Positions 24,243-32,537 of a stretch of DNA of 64,000 bases are shown in pieces. The DNA is taken from assembly GCF_006937785.1 (NCBI RefSeq), contig NZ_SJEE01000019.1:31788-95787 (forward strand), in the 5' to 3' direction. Both the position numbers and the translations under genes were made by a program. This stretch comes from Pseudanabaena sp. UWO311 (GTDB lineage Bacteria > Cyanobacteriota > Cyanobacteriia > Pseudanabaenales > Pseudanabaenaceae). Position 1 is the stretch's first letter. Each line of letters begins with the position of its first letter. Below the pieces are notes generated by a model. It did no database searches, had not been told where the DNA came from, and was given only the letters and a program-made list of their open reading frames with translations.

Positions 24243-25664
24243 TTAAACTAGCTTTTTGATATCGCCAAAGGTGCGATAAAAGCTGCCGTTGGAAGATTCG
24301 CGAATTTCGTCAACGAGGTAACGTGCGCCAGCTTCGCGAATATCTTTAGGGAATTGCACCTTCCAATTTTGGTCATAGCCATCAGAGATGACTCGAATTC
24401 TTAACTTGCTTCCTTCTTGGAAACATTCTAACAATACACCACGGCTACTATCTGAAGTAGTTTCCAATGTCGTAGATGGTAAAATGTCCTCTAATTTCGG
24501 AGACTTGATATTAACGGCTTGAGTGAATGTCCCTGCTTGAGCAGCTTGAATTGCAGATTCACTAGCATCAATACAAGCAAAAGAGCCGTCAGTTGTGACG
24601 ATGTATAACCTCCCATTAAAGAACTGCATTGAATAAGCAGAGCCGCAACCAGTTCCCAATTTCCAGAGGCGATCGCCATTACGATTAAAACAATAGATCG
24701 AAGAACAGTTATCACCAGCAAATACATACTCACCATCGCCTGCGGTAGCACAGGAATAGATGGCAGCATCACATTGATAGGCAGTGCCGATTTCGCCTTT
24801 TTTGGTGAAGCTTTGGACTAACTTGTTATAAGTACCAACATAAATCATGGACTCCTCTTGCCAACCAAATAGGACATCGCCTTGGGTGGGCTGATTCCAG
24901 ATCACTTGTCCATCTTCCCAGTCATACATCGTTACGCCTTGACTATGCCCGTGATAGATGCCAATCTCATCGCAACGCACCATCCAGCCAGCATTGCCAC
25001 TGCTGCGCTTTGTCCATTTCGATTCATCCTCATGATTGATCGTGGTAATTCCGCCATCTCGATCTGAGACCCCTAAAATACCATCGCTAATATCCAGCCA
25101 AAAAATATCAACATCACGCGCAATCTCATAGGCAACACGCGGCACTTTTCCACCCAAATCATAGACCTTGCCGTCATCACATCCCGCATATAGCCAATCG
25201 CGATCGCTAACAATACACTTCACGCCATCAGGTAGTTTGAACTGATTCGTAACTTGACCATCGTGAGTGAGAGTATAGATCCGCCCATCTTGATTACCAA
25301 CCCAGCAGCCCATTTCATCGACAGAGACACCAAAGGCAGATGCACCAGTGGCAAACTTCCAGATGACTGGCGACTGTTTAGAAGTTGATTTGGTACTGGT
25401 AATTTGTCGGCGAGTAACAGATCTTTTCTGGCGCTCGCCCATTACAGCTAGGGCATAACCTTTACGCTTCTTTTCGTTGATTTTTTTGGTGGCATCAGCT
25501 AGAGCTTTCTCAGGTGTATCAAAGGTAGAGACTTTAGTTTGTCCGCGATCGCCAATGCGACCATAACGAATCGATACATTTGCATCATTCACAATTACTT
25601 CATAAAACTTGTGAGAACCACTATCTCCTTCAGATAGCTCTAAATATGTTGTTTGTTCAGACAT
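24243..25664 (-). CDS. WGR-domain protein with beta-propeller repeats
   Basis: Started at 25664 ('MSEQTTYLELSEGDSG') the protein has 473 residues; the longer open frame adds 20 residues of unlikely composition. Residues 1-85 form a WGR domain ('KFYEVIVNDANVSIRYGRIG'), a DNA-binding module also found in PARPs and MolR proteins. After a basic linker, residues 110-400 contain about seven PQQ/WD-like blades ('AGCDDGKVYDLGG', 'VFAGDNCSSIYCFNRNGDRL'). A C-terminal block follows ('VISDGYDQNWKVQFPKDIRE'). Cyanobacterial proteins with this architecture exist but have no proven role. A sensor or scaffold acting on nucleic acid is an inference. Confidence 0.82.
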   Translation of the reverse strand: MSEQTTYLELSEGDSGSHKFYEVIVNDANVSIRYGRIGDRGQTKVSTFDTPEKALADATKKINEKKRKGYALAVMGERQKRSVTRRQITSTKSTSKQSPVIWKFATGASAFGVSVDEMGCWVGNQDGRIYTLTHDGQVTNQFKLPDGVKCIVSDRDWLYAGCDDGKVYDLGGKVPRVAYEIARDVDIFWLDISDGILGVSDRDGGITTINHEDESKWTKRSSGNAGWMVRCDEIGIYHGHSQGVTMYDWEDGQVIWNQPTQGDVLFGWQEESMIYVGTYNKLVQSFTKKGEIGTAYQCDAAIYSCATAGDGEYVFAGDNCSSIYCFNRNGDRLWKLGTGCGSAYSMQFFNGRLYIVTTDGSFACIDASESAIQAAQAGTFTQAVNIKSPKLEDILPSTTLETTSDSSRGVLLECFQEGSKLRIRVISDGYDQNWKVQFPKDIREAGARYLVDEIRESSNGSFYRTFGDIKKLV

Positions 25665-25745
25665 AAGAAATCCATTGGCAGTTTTATAAAATATAACTCT
25701 AGCAGCCTGTCGGGGAAACCCCAAATTGCTCCTAACTCTTAGCTA

Positions 25746-25818
25746 GTAGGGTGTGTTAGCGTCAGCGTAACGCACCCAATAACCGCAGGTGTGTTAGCGA
25801 TAGCGTAACGCACCCTAC
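25746..25818. repeat. Paired copies of a GTGTGTTAGCG...TAACGCACC repeat
   Basis: Two copies (25746-25777 and 25788-25818) each carry GTGTTAGCG, then AGCGTAACGCACCC, so the block is both a direct and an inverted repeat. Similar 'TAACGCACC' sequences recur at 28629 and 38258. Such boxes are widespread in cyanobacterial genomes. Confidence 0.7.
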
Positions 25819-25827
25819 CAAAGAGTT

Positions 25828-25860
25828 GAAGCAGAGAGGTGCGGCACACCTCTCTGCTTC
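25828..25860. repeat. 14-pair hairpin
   Basis: GAAGCAGAGAGGTG and its complement with a five-base loop, immediately before the radical SAM gene. Confidence 0.7.
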
Positions 25861-25863
25861 GTT

Positions 25864-27537
25864 TTGAGTCCATTTAGATATGGCATAATAGCGATATTGC
25901 GATATATTCCCGAAACGTTGAACCAATCCTACTTTCAGTCCGAACATTTACTCTTTGACCCAGCCACACCAGATCACGATGCAGTAAATATTGTCTTTGC
26001 TTTTCCCAATACCTACACCGTGGGAATTACGAGCTTAGGCTATCAAGGTGTATGGGCAAATTTGGCTACGCGATCGCAGATCAACGTGAGCCGATGGTTT
26101 ACCGATGCCCATGAGGACTTACCACGGAAGATTGAAATATTAGGATTTTCGTTTTCATGGGAACTAGATTATGTCAATATTCTTGCCGCTTTAAAAAAAT
26201 TTGAGATTCCCATCGATACCTGCGATCGCACTGATGATCATCCATTAATATTCGGCGGGGGACCAGTTCTCACCGCCAATCCAGAACCATTCGCAGCGTG
26301 GTTTGATATCGTGCTACTTGGTGATGGCGAAGAATTGATTGGGAACTTCTTAAATGCTTATCAAGAAGTTCGCCATGCTACTCGTGAAGTGAAATTGCGC
26401 CATTTAGCGAAATTAGATGGAATTTACGTTCCGTTATTGTATGAAGTAACCTATGAGTCCAATGATGGAGCGATCGCTTCCATTCAACCCATCGATCCTG
26501 AAATTCCTGCCACAATTCACAAACAAACTTATAAGGGGAACACCCTCTCCGCTTCTACAGTTGTTACAGAGAAAGCTGCTTGGGAAAGCATCTTTATGGT
26601 GGAAGTAGTGCGGAGTTGTCCTGAGATGTGTCGCTTCTGTTTAGCAAGCTATTTAACACTTCCCTTTAGAACCGCTAGTTTAGAGTCAAGTCTGATACCT
26701 GCGATCGCAAAAGGATTAGCGGTAACTAAACGCCTAGGCTTACTTGGGGCATCGATTACCCAACATCCTGAATTTGATTTATTGCTAGATCATCTCGCTC
26801 AGCCTCAATTTGATGATGTGCGGCTCAGCCTTGCCTCAGTCCGCACCAATACCCTAACGGAAAAATTAGCCCGAATCCTCTCTACCCGTGATAGTCGCTC
26901 TGTTACGATTGCGATCGAGAGTGGTTCTGAACGTTTGCGCGAAATCATTAATAAGAAGTTACATAATGATGAAATCAAGCAAGCGGCGGTCAATGCTCAA
27001 GCTGGTGGTTTGAAATCTCTAAAGCTTTACGGCATGGCAGGCGTGCCCATGGAAAATGATGACGATATCGAACAAACTATCGAGATGCTAATTTCTCTCC
27101 GCAAAATTGCACCAAAGCTGAAGCTTACTTTTGGTTGTAGTACGTTTGTGCCTAAATCTCATACGCCTTGGCAATGGCAGGGTGTCAGCACGACTGCCGA
27201 AAAGAAAATGCAATATTTCCGTAAAAAGCTACTTCCTAAAGGGATTGATTTTCGCCCTGAAAGTTATAAAGACTCGATTGTGCAAGGGCTAATTTCCAGA
27301 GGCGATCGCCGTCTAACCAAGTTATTGCGTCTAGCTTGCAGCTATAGTGATGGCAATGTTCCTAGTGATGGTTCCTATAAACGTGCTTTTAAGGAATTGC
27401 GTGGACAGTTACCGACTCTAGCTTGGTATGTCCATGAAGATTGGGATGTCAATCAAGTTCTACCTTGGCAACATCTTCGCAGCGCTTTGCCTGTAGAGAC
27501 ATTAATCAAACATCGCGAAACTTCTCTGGCTTTTTAA
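25864..27537 (+). CDS. Radical SAM protein, B12-binding-like N-terminus
   Basis: The open frame gives 557 residues from a TTG codon. No in-frame ATG precedes the conserved part, so the exact start is uncertain; a TTG codon a few residues on is also possible. The N-terminal half resembles the cobalamin-binding-like fold of B12-radical SAM proteins ('FAFPNTYTVGITSLGYQGVW', 'FGGGPVLTANPEPFA', 'LLGDGEELI'). The [4Fe-4S] motif is 'CPEMCRFC' near residue 258, followed by a TIM-barrel region ('TIAIESGSERLREIINKKLH'). The fourth part resembles the TIGR03936-less uncharacterised members. The reaction is not known. Confidence 0.82.
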   Translation: MSPFRYGIIAILRYIPETLNQSYFQSEHLLFDPATPDHDAVNIVFAFPNTYTVGITSLGYQGVWANLATRSQINVSRWFTDAHEDLPRKIEILGFSFSWELDYVNILAALKKFEIPIDTCDRTDDHPLIFGGGPVLTANPEPFAAWFDIVLLGDGEELIGNFLNAYQEVRHATREVKLRHLAKLDGIYVPLLYEVTYESNDGAIASIQPIDPEIPATIHKQTYKGNTLSASTVVTEKAAWESIFMVEVVRSCPEMCRFCLASYLTLPFRTASLESSLIPAIAKGLAVTKRLGLLGASITQHPEFDLLLDHLAQPQFDDVRLSLASVRTNTLTEKLARILSTRDSRSVTIAIESGSERLREIINKKLHNDEIKQAAVNAQAGGLKSLKLYGMAGVPMENDDDIEQTIEMLISLRKIAPKLKLTFGCSTFVPKSHTPWQWQGVSTTAEKKMQYFRKKLLPKGIDFRPESYKDSIVQGLISRGDRRLTKLLRLACSYSDGNVPSDGSYKRAFKELRGQLPTLAWYVHEDWDVNQVLPWQHLRSALPVETLIKHRETSLAF

Positions 27538-27538
27538 T

Positions 27539-27708
27539 AACTGATGTTACGTGGAAGGAATTCCTGCAATGTTGAAGGATCTGGGCTGGCACGGAGGCAC
27601 AGCCCCTACAAAAAATTTAAATTATTCAGGTAGGGGCAATCCCCCCGTGGTTGCCCTGCTGTGCTAGCAGCAAGAAATTCATGCCCTGAGTTCCACGTAA
27701 CACCAGTT
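27539..27708. mobile_element. MITE-like repeat of 170 bp
   Basis: Inverted ends of 18 bp with one mismatch (AACTGATGTTACGTGGAA at 27539-27556, complement at 27691-27708) enclose GC-rich sequence with 'GGCACAGCCCCTACA' and 'GGGGCAATCCCCCCGTGG'. That interior is a familiar dispersed repeat of cyanobacterial genomes. No coding capacity is seen. It lies directly after the radical SAM stop codon. Confidence 0.65.
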
Positions 27709-27867
27709 AATAACTAAAAAGGTAATGACCAAAAAGCGGATGATAGCCGAATAGATAAAGAAAACTTTTCTCATGCCTTCAGTTAATGTCTAACGCTGAA
27801 GTTGAGCCGCCACAATCAAACTTTAGCGTTTAAAGATCACTGTTTAGTAGTCGGATCCAACGCAGTG

Positions 27868-28266
27868 TTAGACTGCTTTTGGTTGGTTAACAACGAGGTG
27901 TGACAAGTCTGTGATTACCACCAATCCACCCTCAATTGTATCTACTTGCAGTCTATACCCCCGAAGCATACTCATCCCAATTAGTGGATCTGTTTCTGCT
28001 GAATTTACTTCAATTTCTTGAGATTTGCCGTCCCAAATAGCTACTGCATCATAAATATCAAATAGAACTTCACTTCCATCTCCTAATGTTCCACGATCGC
28101 GATAGCTCCACGGCAGACCAAGCTCAGTAATAATGTCGTTGGGAAGACTCAGGAACCCAGTAAATCCTGTATCAATAACAGCATTAATGGATTTTAGTTT
28201 TGCATTGTGACGAACGACTACAAGAATCGTGGCTTCACAATTCTTATTGACGTAGCCTTGCATCAT
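27868..28266 (-). CDS. Clan AA (retropepsin-like) aspartic protease
   Basis: The protein has 132 residues when started at 28266, where ATGA overlaps the TGA stop of the upstream gene by four bases. The catalytic motif 'VIDTGFTGFLSLP' lies near residue 30, and the flap region and 'DPLIGMSMLRGYRLQVD' follow as in single-domain, homodimeric retropepsin-like enzymes. Stand-alone members in cyanobacteria are often encoded after a short partner, as here. Substrate and role are unknown, and no other mobile-element gene is adjacent. Catalytic residues appear intact. Confidence 0.82.
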   Translation of the reverse strand: MMQGYVNKNCEATILVVVRHNAKLKSINAVIDTGFTGFLSLPNDIITELGLPWSYRDRGTLGDGSEVLFDIYDAVAIWDGKSQEIEVNSAETDPLIGMSMLRGYRLQVDTIEGGLVVITDLSHLVVNQPKAV

Positions 28267-28538
28267 ATCTTTTCTTTCAAGCTCCGCGCACCGAAACGAT
28301 GAACAGCGCGATAACCGATTCGGACTACCCAAGTTTGGGAATCGGGCAAACGCTCTCGAAGACGACGAGTAGCGGTCATCGTATCATTGGCAATTTCAAA
28401 CGCGCCTGTCTCAATATCAATAGCAACTATTTTGCCATGATTATTTGCTTCGACTTGTGGACGAATTTGCGTTTGATAAATAAGATCGCCACGTTGGGCA
28501 AACTCTTCTTTGCTATAGCGTGGTTGACGGACTGCCAT
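28263..28538 (-). CDS. Small hypothetical partner of the clan AA protease
   Basis: This 91-residue protein has a basic N-terminus ('MAVRQPRYSKEEFAQRGDLI'), a central 'GKIVAIDIETGAFEIANDTM' strand pair and a C-terminal 'PDSQTWVVRIGYRAVHRFGA'. It is a frequent cyanobacterial small protein encoded immediately upstream of a retropepsin-like gene; I know no assigned function. The four-base ATGA overlap with the next gene means translation is coupled. The pairing and size recall antitoxin-like partners, but that is inference. Confidence 0.75.
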   Translation of the reverse strand: MAVRQPRYSKEEFAQRGDLIYQTQIRPQVEANNHGKIVAIDIETGAFEIANDTMTATRRLRERLPDSQTWVVRIGYRAVHRFGARSLKEKI

Positions 28539-28628
28539 GATTGCGAATTTTCCTAGATCATTGCCTTGTCTAGCATTATAGCTGACCAGAAATCGCTATG
28601 AATAGATTGCTTTTGTTAAAGCAAAAAT

Positions 28629-28658
28629 AGGGTGCGTTACATTTCATTAACGCACCTA
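28629..28658. repeat. GGTGCGTTA inverted repeat
   Basis: GGGTGCGTTAC and its imperfect complement AACGCACC around a short spacer. It belongs to the same 'TAACGCACC' repeat class as 25746-25818. Confidence 0.55.
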
Positions 28659-28823
28659 CAAGATCGGCGATCACTAAACGATCTGCGATCGCACTTTATT
28701 AAATCGCAAATCCCTAACTACATAGACTGTAATAGGGAACAGGATAACTGACTGTCATCCAAGATTCCATCCATCAAGTAAAAGGCAAACTGTCTTAGCA
28801 TCTCGATCGCTGAGTGAGTCAAT

Positions 28824-29087
28824 CTATTTATCTACGTCTTCCCATGCTTCTCCTGCGATCGCCATATCACTTCTACGCAACGCTGACGCAATAGGGGAAA
28901 GCAAGTCAACGGCAACGGTTGCATTTATACCTTGTCTCCTAAGATAGTTCTTGAGCCTTGTCTTGTAAGTGGCTTTGTTTACAATTTCTACAATCTTTCC
29001 TATAACTGGAATTCTTCTCCAAAAATTAGACAGAATCTTCCTCAAAACAACTAGCAAAAAAGCTGAATGGAGGGAAAATAACGTCAA
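28824..29087 (-). CDS. Possible small basic protein, doubtful
   Basis: The open frame of 87 codons begins with TTG and has no clear ribosome site. It reads as a basic helical peptide ('RKILSNFWRRIPVIGKIVEI', 'TRLKNYLRRQGINATVAVDL'). It could be a real small gene, the tail of a decayed gene, or chance. I do not recognise it and give it low weight. It lies between the protease pair and the tautomerase gene on the same strand. Confidence 0.3.
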   Translation of the reverse strand: MTLFSLHSAFLLVVLRKILSNFWRRIPVIGKIVEIVNKATYKTRLKNYLRRQGINATVAVDLLSPIASALRRSDMAIAGEAWEDVDK

Positions 29088-29144
29088 AAGTGAGCCGAGA
29101 CCATGCTTGGCACGGTCTCGGCTCTACTGACTTGTTCGGCTCCG

Positions 29145-29354
29145 TCATTTTTTGTTGTTCTGGGTTTTTCGGTAATCGTCTGTAAGCATTCCGGCATATC
29201 CCCAATTCTCGTCTTCGACTTCATCGATTACGATATGAATATGCTCTGGCTTCTTTCCTAAATGATTCACAAGCGAAGCCGTAAATTCTTCCACTATTTT
29301 CTTTTTTTGATCTCTCGTCGCACCCTTTGTGATCTGTAAATTGATGTATGGCAT
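29145..29354 (-). CDS. 4-Oxalocrotonate tautomerase family protein
   Basis: The 69-residue protein has the catalytic N-terminal proline directly after Met ('MPYINLQITKGATRDQKKKI') and the family pattern 'HIHIVIDEVEDENWGYAG'. Members are small oligomeric enzymes in which Pro-1 acts as the general base in keto-enol tautomerisation. The length is typical. No degradation pathway genes surround it, so the physiological substrate cannot be named. Downstream frames suggest no operon. Confidence 0.88.
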   Translation of the reverse strand: MPYINLQITKGATRDQKKKIVEEFTASLVNHLGKKPEHIHIVIDEVEDENWGYAGMLTDDYRKTQNNKK

Positions 29355-29857
29355 AGCCGTGGTTTTGTTTTTTTTACGTTTGATTTGAACCGCATTAGCT
29401 ACGTTAAGCGGTTAACTAGAAGCCGTTTCATGTCGGTTCCAAGGACTTGTTCTATCTGCCGCATTTCGTGATTTTATCATATTTAAGCGGCGATACAACT
29501 ATCTATTAGACGGAATTTTTCTGGCTAATCTGAACTATAGGGTATATAGGCTGAAAGTCAAGTTTCTACTTATGCACCCTATACGGGATGATACACAGAA
29601 AAATTCTGACTAAGATCTCATTTTGGGATGATTAGGCAGAATTTTTATGGCTAATCGCCTATTTGGTTTGTTAGCCCGACAATATCATGTATTATTTAGC
29701 TATATAAACCTGAACCACTGAATATAAAAATACGCAAGTTGAGCCACAACCACGCAAATTTTTAGATCTGATCCCAGACTTAGTTAGAGAGATTATTTTA
29801 CTCTTTGGCTTTGGTTGCGATCGCCCCAACAATCTATCTGCTGTGCCAAAAAATTAA

Positions 29858-29913
29858 TTTACCTAAAATAAAAGGGATAGTGATTTGCACTACCCCTTTT
29901 ATTTTAGGTAAAT
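29858..29913. repeat. 25-pair hairpin with one mismatch
   Basis: TTTACCTAAAATAAAAGGG plus TAGTG-like arm pairs with its complement around a short ATTTG loop. Confidence 0.75.
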
Positions 29914-29939
29914 CGTCAAACGCTCCCCCCACAAAATAT

Positions 29940-29962
29940 AAGACCCGCAAAGCGAGTCTTAT
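29940..29962 (-). terminator. Weak terminator of the 47-residue protein gene
   Basis: On the minus strand GACTCGC-TTT-GCGGGTC is followed by TTATATTTT. Confidence 0.5.
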
Positions 29963-29966
29963 AACC

Positions 29967-30110
29967 TTAATAGCGACTAACGCGCCGAGAGTTATTTCTT
30001 ACTGGTATAGGAATTAACTCAGGCTGGGGCTGATTTTGTCCCAAAAGGGCTTCCAGAACGCGATTTAGAATTTCGCCGATCTCTTTCAGTGCTTTCTTGA
30101 TCGCTTTCAC
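29967..30110 (-). CDS. 47-residue small protein downstream of cinA
   Basis: A GTG-initiated frame encodes an amphipathic basic helix ('VKAIKKALKEIGEILNRVLE') followed by a Pro/Gln-rich segment 'GQNQPQPELIPIPVRNNSRR' and ends 'VSRY'. The segment 'ELIPIPVR' is one I associate with short conserved cyanobacterial proteins. It lies 33 bases after the cinA stop on the same strand, with a hairpin terminator just beyond, so it looks like the last gene of the rpsP-khpA-cinA unit. The function is unknown. It is too short to be found by ordinary length cut-offs. Confidence 0.55.
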   Translation of the reverse strand: MKAIKKALKEIGEILNRVLEALLGQNQPQPELIPIPVRNNSRRVSRY

Positions 30111-30143
30111 TATAATTGGCTCCCTATCATCGTCTAGGTTTAT

Positions 30144-31403
30144 TTACTTAATCATAACAAATCTTTTCCTAAACAAATCTAAAGCTGACATTACAGTTGC
30201 CTTTCTAATCCAATTTCTACCTCTAGAGGGACTAAAACGCAACTCGATCGCCTCGACTTTGCCATCTGGATGCGCGATCCCAACATAAATCAAGCCAACA
30301 GGTTTAGTCTCAGTGCCACCATTTGGTCCCGCGATCCCCGTAATACTAATCCCCCAATCCGATTTGAGTTTTGTTTTGATCCCGATCGCCATTTGTTCAG
30401 CAACGATCGCACTGACCGCCCCATGCTGATCAAGAACTTGGCGATCGACACCTAATAAATTAACTTTGACATCATTGCTATAACTAATTACGCCACCAAG
30501 GAAATAGCTAGAACTTCCAGAAACCTCAGTTAAAGCTTCACCTAACCATCCGCCCGTGCAGGATTCAGCAACTGCAAGAGTTTGCCCACACCCTTGCAAA
30601 AGTCTACCAGCTACACTCGCAAGCGTATCCTCATCAGTGCCATAGCAAAACTCGCCCGTGAGTTCACGAATCTCGGCTTCGACAGGAGCGATTAAGGCGA
30701 TCGCCTCTTCTTGAGTATTAGCCCTTGCAGTGATCCGTAGTCTTGCTTGTCCATAATTGGCATAGGGGGCTACAGTTGGATTCTTAAGATCAAATAAGTG
30801 ATTGACTTTCGTTGCAAGAGCAGATTCAGCTATACCCCAGTACAGCAAAACCTTAGAGTGAAATGTACCTTGTCCATAGTTTCGGGATAGCAGCAATGGT
30901 GCAGCAGTTTGCTCCCACATGGGATGCATCTCGCTAGGCACACCAGGAAAAGTAAGGATCAATAAATTGGGCTGTGGTTCCCAGATCATCCCTGGAGCAG
31001 TCCCAACGGGATTATGTAATATTTCTGCACCCTTGGGCAGTAGCGCTTGTTTGCGATTATTAGGTGTGAGAGTCCGTCCAGTTTGCGCCGCCATCTGCTG
31101 GATGCGCTCCCAAATTTCGGGACGTTCTTCGAGGGGTGTATTGAAAAAATTGGCGATCGCTTCGGTAGTGAGATCGTCGGGTGTGGGGCCAAGTCCACCA
31201 GTAGTGATGATTAAGTTAGAGCGACTAGCCGCAATTTCTAAAGCTTGATGAATGCGATCGGGGTTGTCACCAACAACAGTTTGATAAAAATGTGGCACTC
31301 CCAACAAGGCAAGTTGCTGCGCTAAATACTGAGCATTACTATTGAGAATCTCGCCCAACAATAATTCTGTGCCAATACAAAGGATCTCCGCGCCAACATT
31401 CAT
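30144..31403 (-). CDS. cinA: CinA-like protein (competence/damage-inducible)
   Basis: Started at 31403 ('MNVGAEILCIGTELLLGEIL') the protein has 419 residues. The N-terminal half is the MoaB-like molybdopterin-binding/pyrophosphatase domain with 'TTGGLGPTPDDLT' near residue 75. The C-terminal half is the CinA nicotinamide-nucleotide amidohydrolase domain with 'AVAESCTGGWLGEALTEVSG' and 'SITGIAGPNGGT'. The protein takes part in NAD cofactor repair and, in some bacteria, competence. The gene follows khpA on the same strand with a short gap. Confidence 0.92.
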   Translation of the reverse strand: MNVGAEILCIGTELLLGEILNSNAQYLAQQLALLGVPHFYQTVVGDNPDRIHQALEIAASRSNLIITTGGLGPTPDDLTTEAIANFFNTPLEERPEIWERIQQMAAQTGRTLTPNNRKQALLPKGAEILHNPVGTAPGMIWEPQPNLLILTFPGVPSEMHPMWEQTAAPLLLSRNYGQGTFHSKVLLYWGIAESALATKVNHLFDLKNPTVAPYANYGQARLRITARANTQEEAIALIAPVEAEIRELTGEFCYGTDEDTLASVAGRLLQGCGQTLAVAESCTGGWLGEALTEVSGSSSYFLGGVISYSNDVKVNLLGVDRQVLDQHGAVSAIVAEQMAIGIKTKLKSDWGISITGIAGPNGGTETKPVGLIYVGIAHPDGKVEAIELRFSPSRGRNWIRKATVMSALDLFRKRFVMIK

Positions 31404-31473
31404 ATATTTGCTCTCACTGGATTTACAAAAATAAAAGGGGTGCAACGCACCCCCAATATTTTAGTTATTGATT

Positions 31474-31851
31474 TTAATTAACGATTTCCCGTCGCTTCGG
31501 TTTTTCGACATTGATCCGAGGACGCTCAACTTGTATTTGTTGTCGTTCGGGATCTGAATACTCTGCATTTCGGTCTTGATAATCGTCAGAATTTGAGTTG
31601 GGGTTTGGGTCAAAAACTTCAAATCTGGCGCTATGTCCAGCTTCTTCAGCGGCAGTCATCACCACAGTCCGAACTGCTTGAATCGTCCGTCCCCCTTTAC
31701 CAAAAATTCGCCCCCGATCTTCTGGATCGAAAGCAACTCTGATCCAGACGCGATCGTTTTTGCTATTTGACTCAAAATCTACCCGCAGCGCGTCTGGATG
31801 AGCTAATAATGGCTTCAGCAAAAAACTAATTAAGGCGTTATAGTCTGGCAC
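31474..31851 (-). CDS. khpA: KH-domain RNA-binding protein KhpA
   Basis: This 125-residue protein has a single KH domain with the GxxG loop in 'DRGRIFGKGGRTIQAVRTVV' near residue 50 and a charged, Arg/Glu/Pro-rich C-terminal tail (residues 85-125) longer than in most KhpA proteins. KhpA binds RNA with its partner KhpB in many Gram-positives. The gene lies directly downstream of rpsP on the same strand, the conserved bacterial order that supports the assignment. Its tail is disordered-looking and probably lineage specific. Confidence 0.9.
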   Translation of the reverse strand: MPDYNALISFLLKPLLAHPDALRVDFESNSKNDRVWIRVAFDPEDRGRIFGKGGRTIQAVRTVVMTAAEEAGHSARFEVFDPNPNSNSDDYQDRNAEYSDPERQQIQVERPRINVEKPKRREIVN

Positions 31852-31889
31852 AAGTTTAGATTTGCACGAATTTAGAATTAATTCAAAAA

Positions 31890-32135
31890 TTAAGCAGTAA
31901 CGAGATCGAATACTTTTGCTTTTTCGAGGATGCGACGCACTGTGTCAGTAGGTTGAGCGCCTTGCTTGATGCGAAGAACGATCGCTGGTACATCGAGTTG
32001 GGTTTCTTTGGTGCGTGGGTTATAGAAACCGAGTTCAGCAAGGGGACGACCATCGCGACGGCTGGTGCTGTTTACGGCAACGATGCGATAGCTGGCTTCA
32101 AATTTCTTGCCAAATCGCTTTAATCTCAACTTCAT
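31890..32135 (-). CDS. rpsP: 30S ribosomal protein S16
   Basis: The 81-residue protein opens '[20 protein letters not shown]', then '[19 protein letters not shown]' and '[18 protein letters not shown]', all standard for S16. Two adjacent ATG codons exist; the second (32135) gives the usual N-terminus. S16 is needed for assembly of the 5' domain of the small subunit. It heads the probable operon rpsP-khpA-cinA. Confidence 0.95.
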   Translation of the reverse strand: MKLRLKRFGKKFEASYRIVAVNSTSRRDGRPLAELGFYNPRTKETQLDVPAIVLRIKQGAQPTDTVRRILEKAKVFDLVTA

Positions 32136-32253
32136 CATTGGTTTATGGCTCTAGTTTCTTTGGTTGATCTAGTTCAATACTATTTGGATATTTTAGCAGG
32201 CTTATCAATATAGCATTATTTTAAGTACTTCAGCATAATTAAAAAACTAGAGT

Positions 32254-32295
32254 CAAAATCTGTACCGCCTGCTGCGCGGGCGGTACAGATTTTGG
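32254..32295. repeat. Palindromic repeat, family B
   Basis: CAAAATCTGTACCGCC and its complement around TGCTGCGCG. The preceding 'TTAAGTACTTCAGCATAATT' flank resembles those at 3601 and 53097. Confidence 0.75.
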
Positions 32296-32372
32296 GATCT
32301 TATATTTAATTGAGCCTAGCTACTTAGGGTTTAAATCGTAGATAATAAGAGCGTCATCTATGATTTAAAACC

Positions 32373-32525
32373 GTGCCATTTTTTCGTCAATACATTGCAC
32401 CGTTCATCATCTTTGCAATCTTTTTGTTTACTCTAGTTCTGGTTAGCTCTCGTGCTTTCTTGCCAGACGACATGGTTGCCCCAGCCCCCATCGGCGTACT
32501 TTCGGGCATATCTCTTATCTCCTAG
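32373..32525 (+). CDS. 50-residue small membrane protein upstream of pyrB
   Basis: A GTG-initiated frame encodes 'VPFFRQYIAPFIIFAIFLFT' with a continuing hydrophobic stretch 'LVLVSSRAFLP', then 'DDMVAPAPIGVLSG'. One membrane pass is predicted. The stop lies 12 bases before pyrB, so the two are probably co-transcribed. I do not recognise the family, and no strong ribosome site precedes the GTG. It was too short for a normal length cut-off. Confidence 0.5.
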   Translation: MPFFRQYIAPFIIFAIFLFTLVLVSSRAFLPDDMVAPAPIGVLSGISLIS

Positions 32526-32537
32526 CTTTAAAGCATC

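Larger units (their letters stand above)
29355..29966. other. Non-coding region with a hairpin
   Basis: About 610 bases without a gene I can support. It contains the long hairpin 29858-29913 and the terminator of the 47-residue protein gene (29940-29962). The short frame across 29805-30017 is mostly the hairpin arm and looks spurious. Two related phrases around 29510 and 29640 ('GGAATTTTTCTGGCTAAT', 'AGAATTTTTATGGCTAAT') suggest a short degenerate direct repeat. Confidence 0.5.

Noticed and set aside
29805..30017. Open frame of 70 codons
   Set aside because: It crosses a long hairpin and opposes the more plausible 47-residue gene on the minus strand.
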